DNA of 62,767 nt from Ligilactobacillus ruminis DSM 20403 = NBRC 102161 (GCF_900113455.1 NZ_FOPI01000013.1:1-62767); one strand, 5' to 3'; shown: positions 40,419 through 51,220, counted from the stretch's first letter. A program made the numbers and translations. Notes: generated from the sequence alone by a model not told the origin.

Positions 40419-42371
40419 ATGATACTCTTACAAGTTCAACAAGTTGCCCGCTATTTTGGGGCAGATACTTTGTTTGAAAATGTCAGCTTAGATGTTTCAG
40501 ACAACTCGCGAATTGCGCTCGTCGGTCGAAACGGTGTCGGAAAATCGACGCTGCTCAAGATGATTATCGGAAACGAGTCGCCCGATGCGGGCCAGATAAC
40601 CAAGAAAAAAGGCTTGACAATCGGCTATCTCGCCCAAAACACCGGACTTGAATCAGATAAAACGATTTATGCTGAAATGCTCAGCGTTTTCGAAAGACTT
40701 CAAATCATGGAAAAAAATCTGCACGAAATGGAAGCAAAAATTGCAGATCCAGGTGCAGATCATTCATCTTCCGAATATTCTCAGCTTTTGAACCAATATG
40801 ATCAGCTGCTTCATGACTTTAAAGAACAAAACGGATACGGCTACGAAGCAGAGGTTCGTTCAGTGCTTCATGGTTTTCACTTTGAACAGGAGGACTATGA
40901 TCGCAAAATATCATCGCTTTCCGGTGGTCAAAAAACGCGACTTGCCTTGGCAAAACTGCTTTTGGAACAACGTGATCTTCTTATTTTGGACGAACCTACG
41001 AACCATCTTGATATCGACACTTTAACCTGGCTTGAAGGATACGTCCAAAACTATAAAGGTGCGCTGCTCATTGTTTCGCACGACCGCTATTTTCTTGATC
41101 GAATCGTCAACGAAGTCTATGAGATCAGTCATCATCACAGCAGCTACTACAAAGGAAATTATTCGGCATATATCGATCAAAAGGCCGAACGACTTCGCCA
41201 GGATTGGAAAAATTATGAAAAGCAGCAGGCCGAAATTTCCAAACTGGAAGATTTTGTAAACAAAAACCTGGTTCGTGCCTCAACCACCAAACGTGCACAA
41301 AGTCGCAGAAAGCAGCTTGAAAAAATGGAACGTCTCGAGCGTCCTGAAGGAGATGAAAAAGGACCACATTTCAAATTCACGGCCGATTCTCAAAGCGGAA
41401 ACATCGTTTTAACCGTCAAAGATGCCGCAATCGGATATGACGGTCATATCATTTCTTCGCCAATCAATATCGATCTGAGAAAAAATCAGGTCATGGCCAT
41501 CGTTGGTCCAAACGGAATCGGAAAATCAACGCTTTTAAAAAGCGTCTTAGGTCAAATTCCGTTTGTCAAAGGCAGCTCTGAATTTGGCACGAACGTCAAA
41601 GTCGGATACTACGATCAGGAACAGCATAACCTGCATGACAAAAAAACCGTTTTAAACGAGCTTTGGGATGATCATCCGACAACGCCGGAAAAAGATATTC
41701 GTTCGATACTTGGAAGTTTTCTTTTTATCGGTGATGATGTTTCCAAAGTTGTTCACAACCTGTCGGGCGGCGAAAAGGCACGTCTGCTTTTAACCAAACT
41801 CGCCATGAAGCATGATAATTTCTTGATTCTTGACGAACCGACCAACCACCTTGACATCGACAGCAAAGAAGTCCTTGAAAATGCCGTTATGGACTTTAAC
41901 GGAACCGTTTTGTTCGTTTCACATGACCGCTATTTTATCAACAAGGTAGCCACTTGTGTCCTCGAAATTGCTCCGCAAGGTTCGACGCTTTATCTCGGTG
42001 ACTATGACTATTATCTCGAAAAAAAGGCAGAACAAGAAGAAATTGCCGCTGCCAAATCAACAGCCGAAACCCCGATTGAAAATTCTTCAAAAGAAGTCTC
42101 AACCGGAAAAGTCAATTATCAGCAAGGAAAGGAACGTCAAAAACAAGAACGCAAACTAAAACGCAGCGTTGAAGAATTTGAACAACTCGTCGAAAAACTT
42201 GACGCTCAAAAAAATGACTTGGAAAATCAGATGTCCTCACCTGAAAACTATAATGACTTGGAAAAAATGGGCGAACTTCAGGCAAAGCTGCAGGAAATTT
42301 CCAAAAAACTCGCTGAAGCAGAAGAAAACTGGGAACAAGCAAGCATGGAGCTGGAAGAATTCTTGGCTTAA
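40419..42371 (+). CDS. ydiF: ABC-F ATPase YdiF-like (ribosome-associated)
   Basis: The 650-residue protein has two ABC domains with Walker A GRNGVGKST and GPNGIGKST, signatures LSGGQ and LSGGE, Walker B LLILDEPTNHLDID and FLILDEPTNHLDID, the ABC-F interdomain linker (about 240-310) and a C-terminal coiled coil (about 560-650). No membrane segments. ABC-F proteins rescue stalled ribosomes. The start is ATG 40419 after AAAGGTG; a GTG three codons earlier overlaps that site. Confidence 0.9.
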   Translation: MILLQVQQVARYFGADTLFENVSLDVSDNSRIALVGRNGVGKSTLLKMIIGNESPDAGQITKKKGLTIGYLAQNTGLESDKTIYAEMLSVFERLQIMEKNLHEMEAKIADPGADHSSSEYSQLLNQYDQLLHDFKEQNGYGYEAEVRSVLHGFHFEQEDYDRKISSLSGGQKTRLALAKLLLEQRDLLILDEPTNHLDIDTLTWLEGYVQNYKGALLIVSHDRYFLDRIVNEVYEISHHHSSYYKGNYSAYIDQKAERLRQDWKNYEKQQAEISKLEDFVNKNLVRASTTKRAQSRRKQLEKMERLERPEGDEKGPHFKFTADSQSGNIVLTVKDAAIGYDGHIISSPINIDLRKNQVMAIVGPNGIGKSTLLKSVLGQIPFVKGSSEFGTNVKVGYYDQEQHNLHDKKTVLNELWDDHPTTPEKDIRSILGSFLFIGDDVSKVVHNLSGGEKARLLLTKLAMKHDNFLILDEPTNHLDIDSKEVLENAVMDFNGTVLFVSHDRYFINKVATCVLEIAPQGSTLYLGDYDYYLEKKAEQEEIAAAKSTAETPIENSSKEVSTGKVNYQQGKERQKQERKLKRSVEEFEQLVEKLDAQKNDLENQMSSPENYNDLEKMGELQAKLQEISKKLAEAEENWEQASMELEEFLA

Positions 42372-42379
42372 TCAAATAG

Positions 42380-42420
42380 GGATTCTGAAACTCACAACCG
42401 TTTCAGAATCCTTATTTTTA
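42380..42420 (+). terminator. Terminator after ydiF
   Basis: GGATTCTGAAA and TTTCAGAATCC pair perfectly around a 10-base loop, then TTATTTTTA. Confidence 0.88.
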
Positions 42421-42493
42421 TTGGATGAGGCCTTTAAATTACGTTTTTTCGTAATTTTCGCACTGAAGACCCCACGTCTGAATTTTTCGCATC

Positions 42494-42533
42494 AAAAAAG
42501 GATTTTTCCCGTCTTTTGGAAAAATCCTTTTTA
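42494..42533 (-). terminator. Terminator after tsaD
   Basis: AAAAAGGATTTTTCC and GGAAAAATCCTTTTTT pair on the minus strand around a short loop, 25 bases past tsaD. Confidence 0.85.
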
Positions 42534-42557
42534 TTTTCAAGCTGTTTATGACGTGTT

Positions 42558-43580
42558 TTAGATCCAATCAAATTCCAGACTCGGATCGGCATTAAGATCC
42601 AATCCTCCTCTGATTCCTGCAAGATATGCTTCGTAACCGGCAGCTCCGATCATTGCCGCATTGTCACCGCAAAGTTTGAGCGGTGCCTTGATCAGTTCAA
42701 CATCGTCGAATGCCTGAAGCTCTTCATCAAGACGAGTCCGCAAGCCCTGATTAGCCGCGACTCCTCCGGCAAGAATAAGTTGTTTTACCGGAAATTCTTT
42801 CAGGCAGCAAACCGTTTTTTCTGCCAAAACGTCAACGACGCTTTGTTGAAAACTGGCAGCAAGATCGTTTTCATCAAGTTTTTCGCCTATTTGGTCGGCA
42901 TGATGAACCGTATTGATGAATGCGCTCTTTAACCCGCTGAAGCTAAAATCGAAATTGTCCTCTTTTTCCATTGCGCGCGGAAAATGGAACGTATCATGAC
43001 CTTTGTGCGCCATCTCATCAATCTGTTTTCCGGCCGGATATGTCAGGCCAAGGACGCGCCCGACCTTATCATAGGCTTCACCGCAGGCATCGTCTCTTGT
43101 TTCGCCGATAATCTTGAAATCATAAGGACCGCTTAAATAGACCAGTTCGGTATGACCGCCTGAAACAAGCAGCGCCAATGCCGGAAAATGCAGTTCTCCT
43201 GCAAACCTTGCGGCGTAAATGTGTCCTGCCATGTGATTAACCGGAACAAGCGGCAAATCATGAGCATACGCGACCGTTTTTGCAGCAGTCACGCCAACGA
43301 GCAGCGAACCAACCAAGCCTGGTCCGTAAGTAACGGCGACCGCATCCAAATCATCATAGTCGACGTTTGCTTCACACAATGCGTCATCGATACAGTACGT
43401 AACCTGTTCAATATGATGGCGACTCGCCACTTCCGGAACAACGCCTCCAAAACGCTTGTGGCTTTTGATTTGGGTTGCCACAATGTTGGAAAGAATTTTA
43501 TTTCCGTTTTCAATCACGGCCACGCTTGTTTCATCACAACTTGATTCAAAGGCCAAAATGAGATTTCTGTCTTCAGCCAT
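42558..43580 (-). CDS. tsaD: tRNA N6-threonylcarbamoyltransferase TsaD
   Basis: Transfers the threonylcarbamoyl group to A37 of ANN-reading tRNAs with TsaB and TsaE. The 340-residue protein has the metal-binding HMAGH motif, the ASKHA-fold blocks [12 protein letters not shown] and SGGHTELV, and [10 protein letters not shown]. The ATG overlaps the rimI stop by eight bases. tsaB-rimI-tsaD is a coupled operon; tsaE is not in this window. Confidence 0.96.
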   Translation of the reverse strand: MAEDRNLILAFESSCDETSVAVIENGNKILSNIVATQIKSHKRFGGVVPEVASRHHIEQVTYCIDDALCEANVDYDDLDAVAVTYGPGLVGSLLVGVTAAKTVAYAHDLPLVPVNHMAGHIYAARFAGELHFPALALLVSGGHTELVYLSGPYDFKIIGETRDDACGEAYDKVGRVLGLTYPAGKQIDEMAHKGHDTFHFPRAMEKEDNFDFSFSGLKSAFINTVHHADQIGEKLDENDLAASFQQSVVDVLAEKTVCCLKEFPVKQLILAGGVAANQGLRTRLDEELQAFDDVELIKAPLKLCGDNAAMIGAAGYEAYLAGIRGGLDLNADPSLEFDWI

Positions 43581-44178
43581 TCGTCATTCGTTCCTTTCTC
43601 TTGTTGGCATTGATGCTGTAAACCATTTCGATGGCATCTTCTGCCGGACTGTCGGTATAGTAGTCTTTTTTCACGATTCGATCGACAAAGCCTGCAAAAC
43701 GGTATGCCTCATGGGCATTAACGTTGCTTTGTCTGACTTCAAGACTGACTTTTCTGAGCCCCCTTTTGTCTGCTTCGTCAATCAAAGTTTTAATCAGCAT
43801 CTGACCCAATCCTAAGTTTTGATAAGGAGGCAAAACGGCAATATTCGTGATATGCGCCTCATACGTTGCGTATTTCATGTCGCATCCCGCAAAACCGACC
43901 ATCTCATCGTTGTGGCGGACTACCAGATACAGCGTTCTTTCCTGTTCCCCGATCTGAGCTTCGAAATTTTCAAAATTCCAAGGAGTCTGCCCATTATAGA
44001 CTGCACGTTCGATATCCAAAATTTCGGGAATATCCGGAACGACTGCGCGCACGAAGAGATATTCATACCCCTTGACTTTGACGTTTCTGCATTTAAATTC
44101 CAATTGACCGTCATTTTTACTGCCAAACAAGCGGTTGAAGCCAGTTTTAAATTTTTTCAACATAGGAGTCATGCTCAT
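43573..44178 (-). CDS. rimI: Ribosomal-protein alanine acetyltransferase RimI-like
   Basis: GNAT-family acetyltransferase of 201 residues with the acetyl-CoA loop QNLGLGQML and the strand [11 protein letters not shown]. The family acetylates the N-terminus of S18 or other proteins. An N-terminal extension of about 40 residues precedes the GNAT domain. The start at 44178 (MSMTPM) has GGAGG six bases upstream and lies within the end of tsaB; ATGs two or five codons later are alternatives. Confidence 0.88.
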   Translation of the reverse strand: MSMTPMLKKFKTGFNRLFGSKNDGQLEFKCRNVKVKGYEYLFVRAVVPDIPEILDIERAVYNGQTPWNFENFEAQIGEQERTLYLVVRHNDEMVGFAGCDMKYATYEAHITNIAVLPPYQNLGLGQMLIKTLIDEADKRGLRKVSLEVRQSNVNAHEAYRFAGFVDRIVKKDYYTDSPAEDAIEMVYSINANKRKERMTNG

Positions 44179-44872
44179 CTTTCCCCTCCGGATGTTTCTC
44201 AAGCCATTGAGCCTCAGCTTGGGTCATTCGCAAATAATTTGGAACAAAATCGTTGACGTCGACGCATTTTTCCTTTTCGCCAAGCATCCCCAAAATGTCT
44301 GCTCGAGGATAATTGAAACCAAAAGAAGAAATGATGCCGTTTTTGCATTTTTCATTAATCAAATCAGAATAGGCCTGCGCATCCTTGCCGATAAAAATCA
44401 CGCTTTCTGAAGCAAATTTTTCACACAAATCAGCAATTGCAATATGCCGGTCGGACATAACCGTTTGCAAAAGACCGTTTTCATCATAGCGGTAAGCCCC
44501 GGCGAAGACGTTGCCGCGCCTTGCGTCAAACAACGGCACAAGAACGCTTTTTTCCGTTTTTGGAAATGCAGCGGCCAAAACTTCAAGACTCGATACGCCC
44601 GCCAATTCTTTGTCCAACGTGTATGCCAAAGTCTTAGCGGTTGCAGCTCCGATTCTCAAACCGGTATACGAACCGGGGCCCTTTGCCACCACGATTCGAT
44701 CAAGCTCACAAGGTTTGAGTCTTGCATCTTCCATCAGCCGCTCAATCAGCGGCAACAGCTTCACGCTGTGATTTTTCGTTTTCGTACAGGTCGCCTGACT
44801 GAGCAAATTGCCATCTTCCAAAACGGCCACGCTCAATGGCTGATTGGAAGTATCAATCGCTAGAATTTTCAT
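44147..44872 (-). CDS. tsaB: TsaB, threonylcarbamoyl-adenosine biosynthesis
   Basis: The 241-residue partner and activator of TsaD has the ASKHA start ILAIDTSNQPLSVAV and the family signature KGPGSYTGLRIGAATAK. AAAGGACG lies upstream of the ATG. First gene of tsaB-rimI-tsaD. In Bacillus tsaE precedes it; here the upstream neighbour is icd. Confidence 0.94.
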   Translation of the reverse strand: MKILAIDTSNQPLSVAVLEDGNLLSQATCTKTKNHSVKLLPLIERLMEDARLKPCELDRIVVAKGPGSYTGLRIGAATAKTLAYTLDKELAGVSSLEVLAAAFPKTEKSVLVPLFDARRGNVFAGAYRYDENGLLQTVMSDRHIAIADLCEKFASESVIFIGKDAQAYSDLINEKCKNGIISSFGFNYPRADILGMLGEKEKCVDVNDFVPNYLRMTQAEAQWLEKHPEGKDEHDSYVEKI

Positions 44873-45004
44873 TAATTATCGTCCTTTTTGTCTGTATAAT
44901 CTTCCATATGATATCTTAACATAAACCGACTGGTTTTGAAGTGAAAAATCTGATAAAGATTCAAAAAACGACTTCTAATCTTTTTAACGCTCAAAATTTG
45001 CGGC

Positions 45005-45037
45005 AAAAAAGGATCGGGATAAACCCGATCCTTTTTT
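45005..45037 (-). terminator. Terminator after icd
   Basis: AAAAAAGGATCGGG and CCCGATCCTTTTTT pair perfectly around a four-base loop, directly at the icd stop; symmetric, so it works from both strands. Confidence 0.9.
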
Positions 45038-45039
45038 GT

Positions 45040-46290
45040 CTATTTCAAAATTTCAGCAACGTAATGCCCAAATTCGCTTGTTTTCAGCGTCGTTGCTCCA
45101 TCCATCTTTTCGGCAAAGTCAATCGTGACATGCTTGTTTGAAATCGCCTTTGCAACTGCTCTTTCAATCAACTCTGAAACTTCGATCCATCCAAGGTAAT
45201 CAAACATCATTGCTCCCGACAAAATAATCGAGGTCGGATTGAGTTTGTCTTGTCCTGCAAATTGCGGTGCGGTTCCGTGCGTTGCCTCAAAAATGGCTCG
45301 CCCCGTCTGATAATTAATATTTGCTCCGGGAGCAATACCGATGCCCCCGACTTGTGCCGCCAACGCATCCGAAATGTAATCTCCGTTAAGATTCATTGTT
45401 GCGGCAACATCGAATTTATCCGGATAAAGCAGCGTTTGCTGAAAGAAATTGTCGCAAATGACGTCGCTTACGAAAACTTTAGCCTCGTTCTTCTTTTGTT
45501 CGGCAGCCTCCTTGCCGCAAGTCTTGAAGACCTCATCATATTCAGGCTGAGTAAACACTTCATTGCCATAAGCCAAGCAAGCATCATAGCCCCACTGTTT
45601 AAACGAGCCTTCAGTCTTTTTCATGATGTTTCCTTTATGCACGAGCGCCACGTTTTTTCTTCCGTGACCAAGCGCATAATCAATTGCAGCTTTGACCAAC
45701 CGCACGCTTCCTTCTTTTGAGATCGGCTTGATCGCAAAAGCGGAAGTCTTCGGAAAGCGAACCTTTTCCAACTGACCTTCTTCTTCAAGCAGTGCTTTCA
45801 ATTTTTCAGCTCCGGTGCTGCCTTCCGCAAAATCAATCCCCGCATAGATATCTTCCGTGTTTTCCCGAAAAATTGCAATGTCGACTTTTTCAGGTTCCTT
45901 GACCGGAGACGGCGTTCCTTCATAGTATTTGACCGGTCTGAAACATGCATAAAGATCGAGCTTTTGTCGAAGCGTCACGTTGATTGAGCGATGGCCTTTG
46001 CCAACGGGCGTTGTCAGCGGTCCTTTGATTGCAACAAGGTTTTCCCTGAGCGTTTCAAGCGTTTCGTCCGGAAGCCATTGTCCCGTTTGGTCAAATGCAG
46101 TCTGCCCGGCCAAAAGCGGAATCCAGTCAACGGCTTTTTGCCCCGCATATGCCTTTTTGATGGCCGCATCAAAAACTTCTTTTGCTGCAGCCCAAATCTC
46201 AGGTCCGATTCCGTCGCCTGAAATAAACGGAATCTGCGGATTATCAGGGACGGTCAGCTTTCCGTCTGTCATCGTAATCTTTTCACTCAT
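45040..46290 (-). CDS. icd: Isocitrate dehydrogenase (NADP-type)
   Basis: Oxidatively decarboxylates isocitrate to 2-oxoglutarate, the precursor of glutamate. The 416-residue protein shows the substrate-binding [33 protein letters not shown] and the nucleotide-binding [13 protein letters not shown] region of bacterial Icd. GAGGGG precedes the ATG. Last gene of acnA-citZ-icd; a terminator follows. Confidence 0.95.
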   Translation of the reverse strand: MSEKITMTDGKLTVPDNPQIPFISGDGIGPEIWAAAKEVFDAAIKKAYAGQKAVDWIPLLAGQTAFDQTGQWLPDETLETLRENLVAIKGPLTTPVGKGHRSINVTLRQKLDLYACFRPVKYYEGTPSPVKEPEKVDIAIFRENTEDIYAGIDFAEGSTGAEKLKALLEEEGQLEKVRFPKTSAFAIKPISKEGSVRLVKAAIDYALGHGRKNVALVHKGNIMKKTEGSFKQWGYDACLAYGNEVFTQPEYDEVFKTCGKEAAEQKKNEAKVFVSDVICDNFFQQTLLYPDKFDVAATMNLNGDYISDALAAQVGGIGIAPGANINYQTGRAIFEATHGTAPQFAGQDKLNPTSIILSGAMMFDYLGWIEVSELIERAVAKAISNKHVTIDFAEKMDGATTLKTSEFGHYVAEILK

Positions 46291-46304
46291 AAAAATACCC
46301 CTCG

Positions 46305-47396
46305 CTAATCATTGACATCCGGAAGATAGTGGCGCTCGTCAGGTCCGACGTATTCGGAACACGGACGAATCAAAGTCTTTTCGCGACGCTGTTCCATTAC
46401 GTGCGCCAACCATCCGGCAGTTCTGCAGGCCGCAAAAATCGTCGTAAAGACATCCTTTTTCAAACCGACGCAATGATAAATCAAAGCCGTATAGTAATCA
46501 ACGTTAGGATACAGCCCTTTTTCCTTCAGCATATAGTCGGCAATTTCTGTTTGAACTTCAAAGAAATACGTATTGCCGGTACGTTTGGCCATTTTTTCCG
46601 CAATCGGACGCAAAATCTTCGCACGCGGATCTCCGTGCTTGTAGATTCTGTGACCGAACCCCATCACCTTTCGTCCGCGCTTGAACGCATCTTTTACGTA
46701 ATCAATCGGATCCATGTCATGATCGTAAATTTTTTCAAGCATTTCAAAAACGCGTTCGTTCGCTCCGCCGTGAAGCGGTCCTTTCAATGCGCAAACAGCG
46801 GCCGTCAAACATGAATAATAATCTGCAAAAGTCGAAGCCACGACTCTTGCCGTGAAAGTCGATGCATTGAATTCATGATCAGCCTGAAGAATCATGACGG
46901 TTGAAAACATCTTGGCCAATTCTTCATCCGGTCTTTCACCGGTCAGCATGTACAAGAAGTTTTCAACGACGCCCATCTTCTCATCAACGTCAATCAACGG
47001 CTCGTTGTTTCTGATTCTGACGATTGCCGCAATGACCGTCAGCATCTTCGCCAAAATGCGAGGCGGTTCATCGTGCTCCACGTCGTTCGTAGTCCCAAGC
47101 AATGAAGTCGTCGTGCGCAGGATGCTCATCGGATGCTGCGGTTCGCGGGCAATATACAACAGAAGCCGAACGGTTTCTGCCGGCAAAACCATCTTGCGAA
47201 CAAGCATCTTGCGAAACTTTTGCAGTTCCTCTTTGTTTGGCAGACGTCCGTACCACAATAAATAAACAACCTCTTCAAAAGATGCCTGACAAATTTCTTC
47301 AATCGGGTAGCCGCTGTATGTCAGTCTGGCATTTTTCGTTGAACTGATGCTGGTTTGATCGATAACGACCCCAGCCAATCCTCTTGGCAAATCCAT
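46305..47396 (-). CDS. citZ: Citrate synthase
   Basis: Condenses oxaloacetate and acetyl-CoA to citrate. The 363-residue protein contains the catalytic histidine regions [13 protein letters not shown] and [15 protein letters not shown] and the substrate arginines near the C-terminus ([15 protein letters not shown]). The start [11 protein letters not shown] at 47396 has AAGGAGG upstream. It lies between acnA and icd with gaps of 40 and 14 bases. Confidence 0.95.
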   Translation of the reverse strand: MDLPRGLAGVVIDQTSISSTKNARLTYSGYPIEEICQASFEEVVYLLWYGRLPNKEELQKFRKMLVRKMVLPAETVRLLLYIAREPQHPMSILRTTTSLLGTTNDVEHDEPPRILAKMLTVIAAIVRIRNNEPLIDVDEKMGVVENFLYMLTGERPDEELAKMFSTVMILQADHEFNASTFTARVVASTFADYYSCLTAAVCALKGPLHGGANERVFEMLEKIYDHDMDPIDYVKDAFKRGRKVMGFGHRIYKHGDPRAKILRPIAEKMAKRTGNTYFFEVQTEIADYMLKEKGLYPNVDYYTALIYHCVGLKKDVFTTIFAACRTAGWLAHVMEQRREKTLIRPCSEYVGPDERHYLPDVND

Positions 47397-47436
47397 AAAA
47401 AACCTCCTTAATGCAAATGCAGTCCTCAAAAATAAG

Positions 47437-50049
47437 TTATTTGTCCTCTAAAACGTACTGCAAAATTCCGCCGGTTTTATAGTATTCCTCGTCAATCGGC
47501 GCGTCAAATCTTACTTTTGCCTCGAATTCGATTTGATGATCATCGTTTTTTGCAGTTACATGAGCCATTTTGTCCTCAAGCTCGATTTCAAACGCTTCCG
47601 AGCCATCAAGACCCAAGCTGTCAGCATTTTCTCCCGGAAGATACTGCAGCGGCAAAACTCCCATCATGACAAGATTTGAACGATGGATTCGTTCAAAGCT
47701 TTCTGCAATGACGGCTTTGACTCCCAGAAGTTTGACGCCTTTAGCGGCCCAGTCACGCGACGATCCCATTCCGTAGTCCTTTCCAGCCAAAACGACTGAC
47801 CCGATTCCGTGTTTGCGATAGTTCATCGCCGCCTCGTAAATCGTCGTATCCTTTTCATCAAGCCAATCATACGTGAAACCGCCGCTCTTTCCTTTTGCCA
47901 ATTTGTTTTTCAAGCGAATATTGGCAAGCGTTCCGCGCACCATCACCTCATGATTGCCGCGACGCGAACCGTAGGAATTGAAATCGCGCACCGCAACGCC
48001 ATGCTCCTTCAAATACCTTCCGGCAGGAGTGTCAGGGCCGATAAAACCCGCAGGCGAAATGTGGTCAGTCGTGATGGTATCGCCCAATTTGGCCAAAACG
48101 CGCAGTCCGGACAGATGCGCTTGTCCGCCCTTATCGTCAAAAAACGGTGCAGAAGCCAGGTAAGTGGATTTTTCATCCCACTCATAAGTTTCGCCAACCG
48201 GCGGAACGAGTCTGTTCCATACCTTGTTTTGCTTAAAGATGCCGTTGTAATTTTCGGAAAAAAGCTCAGGTTTAACGTAATTATGAATGCAATCCGTGAT
48301 TTCTTCAGGTTCAGGCCAGATTTCTTTCAAATAGACGCCTTTTCCTTCAGAATCTTTGCCAAGCGGCTGATGTTCCAAATCAATGTCAAGCGTTCCAGCA
48401 AGCGCGTAAGCCACGACCATCGGAGGTGAAGCAAGATAAGTGTCTTTGATAAGCGGATTGACGCGTCCCTCAAAATTACGATTTCCGCTTTCAACTGCAG
48501 CAAGCGGATACCCTGTCTTTTCCACGGCAACCGCAACTTCTTCTTTCAAACGACCGGAATTGCCGATGCAGGTCATGCAGCCATACCCTGTCAAATTGAA
48601 ACCCAGCTTGTCCAAATAAGGCTGCAAACCGGAAGCCTTCAGATATTCGGTCACGACGCGAGAGCCGGGAGAAAGCGAAGTCTTGACGTATGCCGGAACC
48701 TTTAATCCGCGTTCGATTGCTCTTTTGGCAAGCAAGCCGGCACAAATCAAAACTTCAGGATTGGACGTGTTCGTGCAGCTCGTGATTGCGGCAAGACCCA
48801 AAGCCCCCGGACGAAGGCTGAAATGCTCGTTTCCCATGTCAAAATCGAGATTTTGGGGCAGAGCATCGTCATAATACCTGAAATTATCCGGCAGCTTGTC
48901 AAGCGTTACCAGATCCTGCGGGCGGCTTGGACCGGCAACGCTGCTCTTGACCATCGAGAGATCAAGTTCGACATATTCTGAGTAATGCCTTTGCGAATCT
49001 TCTCGTTCCTGATAGCGCAAATGATTCTTTTCCGCATATGCTTCAACGAGATCAATTGTTTCTTGAGGGCGATCCGTCAGTTTCAAATACTCGATTGTCT
49101 GGTCGTCAATCGGGAAATACCCACAAGTTGCCCCGTATTCAGGTGCCATGTTTGCAATCGTCGCACGGTCAGCCAGCGGCAGATTTTTCAAACCGTCACC
49201 GTAATATTCGACGAACTTGCCGACAACATTGTGCTTGCGAAGCAGATTTGTCAGCGTCAGCGCCAAATCGGTGGCCGTTACCCCCGGACGCTTTTTTCCC
49301 GTCAGCTTGACGCCGACAACTTTTGGCAGCGGGAAATATGATTCCTGACCAAGCATCCCTGCTTCAGCTTCGATTCCGCCAACGCCCCAGCCTAAAACGC
49401 CGAGTCCGTTGATCATCGTCGTATGCGAATCCGTTCCGACCAGCGTATCAGGGAACAGTACTCCGTTTCTTTGATTAATAACCGGAGAAAGATATTCCAG
49501 ATTGACCTGATGAATGATTCCCGTATCGGGCGGAATAATTTTGAAATTATCAAAACTGTTCTGTGCCCATTTAAGAAATGTATAGCGTTCGTTGTTTCTT
49601 TCAAATTCGCGCTTGACGTTGAAGTCAAACGCCTCATCATTGCCGGCACTGTCGACTTGGACGGAATGATCAACGACCATGTGAACCGAAACGTCAGGAT
49701 TGATCGTTTCGACGTCTCCGCCGCGACGTTTCATTTCATCACGCATCGAAGCCAGATCAACCATTGCAGGAACGCCAGTCAAATCTTGCAAAACAACGCG
49801 TTCAGGTTTAAAAACGACGTCATGATCATGTTTTTCGTCCCAATCGATAAAGTCTTCTAAATACCTCTTAAGGTACGGCTTTTCAGCACTTTTTCTTAAG
49901 GCGAGTTCCAGCAAGATTCTGATCGTATAAGGCATTTCCTCAATTCGTTGACCTTTATCTTCAAGAAAGTCTGCAAAATCGCAGTATGAGTATTTCTTTC
50001 CGTCAACGGTTAGTTCCTTGCGATACTTTCCATCTAACATAACATCCAC
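47437..50049 (-). CDS. acnA: Aconitate hydratase AcnA
   Basis: Isomerises citrate to isocitrate with a 4Fe-4S cluster. The 870-residue protein has TSCTNTSNP and GCMTCIGNSGRL supplying the three cluster cysteines and GSRRGNHEVMVRGTL plus GSSRDWAAKG from the swivelling domain. The start is set at 50049 with AAAGGGG upstream; an ATG three codons later is also possible. First gene of a three-gene oxidative TCA branch. Its transcript begins in the repeat-free part of the 406-base spacer. Confidence 0.95.
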   Translation of the reverse strand: MDVMLDGKYRKELTVDGKKYSYCDFADFLEDKGQRIEEMPYTIRILLELALRKSAEKPYLKRYLEDFIDWDEKHDHDVVFKPERVVLQDLTGVPAMVDLASMRDEMKRRGGDVETINPDVSVHMVVDHSVQVDSAGNDEAFDFNVKREFERNNERYTFLKWAQNSFDNFKIIPPDTGIIHQVNLEYLSPVINQRNGVLFPDTLVGTDSHTTMINGLGVLGWGVGGIEAEAGMLGQESYFPLPKVVGVKLTGKKRPGVTATDLALTLTNLLRKHNVVGKFVEYYGDGLKNLPLADRATIANMAPEYGATCGYFPIDDQTIEYLKLTDRPQETIDLVEAYAEKNHLRYQEREDSQRHYSEYVELDLSMVKSSVAGPSRPQDLVTLDKLPDNFRYYDDALPQNLDFDMGNEHFSLRPGALGLAAITSCTNTSNPEVLICAGLLAKRAIERGLKVPAYVKTSLSPGSRVVTEYLKASGLQPYLDKLGFNLTGYGCMTCIGNSGRLKEEVAVAVEKTGYPLAAVESGNRNFEGRVNPLIKDTYLASPPMVVAYALAGTLDIDLEHQPLGKDSEGKGVYLKEIWPEPEEITDCIHNYVKPELFSENYNGIFKQNKVWNRLVPPVGETYEWDEKSTYLASAPFFDDKGGQAHLSGLRVLAKLGDTITTDHISPAGFIGPDTPAGRYLKEHGVAVRDFNSYGSRRGNHEVMVRGTLANIRLKNKLAKGKSGGFTYDWLDEKDTTIYEAAMNYRKHGIGSVVLAGKDYGMGSSRDWAAKGVKLLGVKAVIAESFERIHRSNLVMMGVLPLQYLPGENADSLGLDGSEAFEIELEDKMAHVTAKNDDHQIEFEAKVRFDAPIDEEYYKTGGILQYVLEDK

Positions 50050-50260
50050 CGACCCCTTTAAATTTTATTAACTTATTCTAACATGGTTTTAATGAAATTG
50101 CTAATTACACCTATCATGCGATGTGCTTTTTTCTGACATTTCATGTTATCACTAGTGTTTTTGACATTAGCTGAAATCAATTATCCCACAATATTTCTAA
50201 CCATTTTGTTATATCTATAGGTACAATATGTTTGGTCACCGTTCTGTAAAAAGGCATCAG

Positions 50261-50296
50261 GTCAACCACCATCGGCTAAAGTCGATGGTGGTTGAC
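50261..50296. repeat. IS605-type terminal hairpin without an element
   Basis: GTCAACCACCATCG and its exact complement flank the loop GCTAAAGT. Hairpins with GCTAAAGY loops mark the ends of IS200/IS605-type elements. No transposase is next to it; repeat copy 4 begins right after it. Confidence 0.55.
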
Positions 50297-50434
50297 TACA
50301 TGAAAATGAGAACAGACTTTTTTGCTTATCTTCATCATGGAAGGCGACTGTCATGCATACGCAAAAAAACCGGATGATTTGCAATCAATTGCAAATCATC
50401 CGGTTTTTCAATTTGAAACAGAGTTTTTTCATCC
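50297..50434 (+). repeat. Dispersed terminator-bearing repeat, copy 4
   Basis: Best-preserved hairpin: CCGGATGATTTGCAAT and ATTGCAAATCATCCGG (50370-50403), a 16-bp perfect stem with a CA between. Left of it are TACATGAAAATGAGAACAGA, TCATGGAAGGCGAC and GCATACGCAAAAAA; right of it TTTTTCAATTTGAAACAGAG. The right end faces the 3' end of the thioesterase gene, 53 bases away, and would terminate it. The rest of 50050-50296 shows no gene. Confidence 0.8.
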
Positions 50435-50455
50435 TTATGTTTGCACGCTCTATCT

Positions 50456-51220
50456 CTATATTATCCATTCTTCTTTGCGCAGTTTCCAATCGCAAACTGC
50501 TCGACAGGAAAGCTCATCATTAACCTTGATTTCATGGAAAGTCTTGACGGTCTCGACGCCCGTCATGGTTATTTGTGCTTGACTGACGGCTTTTTGACCG
50601 TAGCGAATCTCCTTTTTATACTCGATATTCATGCTTACGGGCTGATATTTGATCAAAAAATCAAGATCAAGCGCATCAAGCATCCATTCAAAATAATGAA
50701 CGTTGTTAACGTGCTGATTGATATCAATATCCCAAAAACGAACTTCATATTCTTTTTGGCGATCAATTCGTTCAAGTTCTTTTGGAAGCGGCAATCTTTC
50801 AATCTTGGTCGCATATTCTGAATGATATGGTTCAATCAGATTTTCCGGAATCCTGACGATTTTGCGCTCATTTTGATCCATCAACGCAAACACCGTATGC
50901 ATATGTGCCAGTTCCTGCTTCCTGATGTCATGGATCCAAAAATCGCGGTAGCAAAAATAGCGGTTATAGCTTTTAGCATGAGTCGTAATATAAATCGTTT
51001 CGTTTCTTCGAGGAAGTCTTTTGATATCGATCATGTTTTGCGTAACGATCCAACCTAAGCCCATCTGATTGACTTTTTCGCTTGAAAGGCCAACGGCATC
51101 GCTTTGATCATTACATGAAAGCATCATCAAATCAACCAAACGTCCTAACCCGACGGTCCCGTTCATATCGGTTTCATAGTAGGTGACGCGGTGTTTTTCG
51201 CTGAATCCTTTGCTTTCCAA
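50456..51220 (-). CDS. Acyl-ACP thioesterase
   Basis: Hydrolyses acyl-ACP to free fatty acids, affecting membrane lipid composition. The 254-residue protein is a tandem hot-dog fold: first half HRVTYYETDMNGTVGLGRLV, second half YEVRFWDIDINQHVNNVHYFEWMLDAL, each with the usual D...N.HV-type active site. The start is TTG after AGGAGGG, which overlaps the rsmI stop, so it is co-transcribed with rsmI. Repeat copy 4 forms its terminator. Confidence 0.9.
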   Translation of the reverse strand: MESKGFSEKHRVTYYETDMNGTVGLGRLVDLMMLSCNDQSDAVGLSSEKVNQMGLGWIVTQNMIDIKRLPRRNETIYITTHAKSYNRYFCYRDFWIHDIRKQELAHMHTVFALMDQNERKIVRIPENLIEPYHSEYATKIERLPLPKELERIDRQKEYEVRFWDIDINQHVNNVHYFEWMLDALDLDFLIKYQPVSMNIEYKKEIRYGQKAVSQAQITMTGVETVKTFHEIKVNDELSCRAVCDWKLRKEEWII

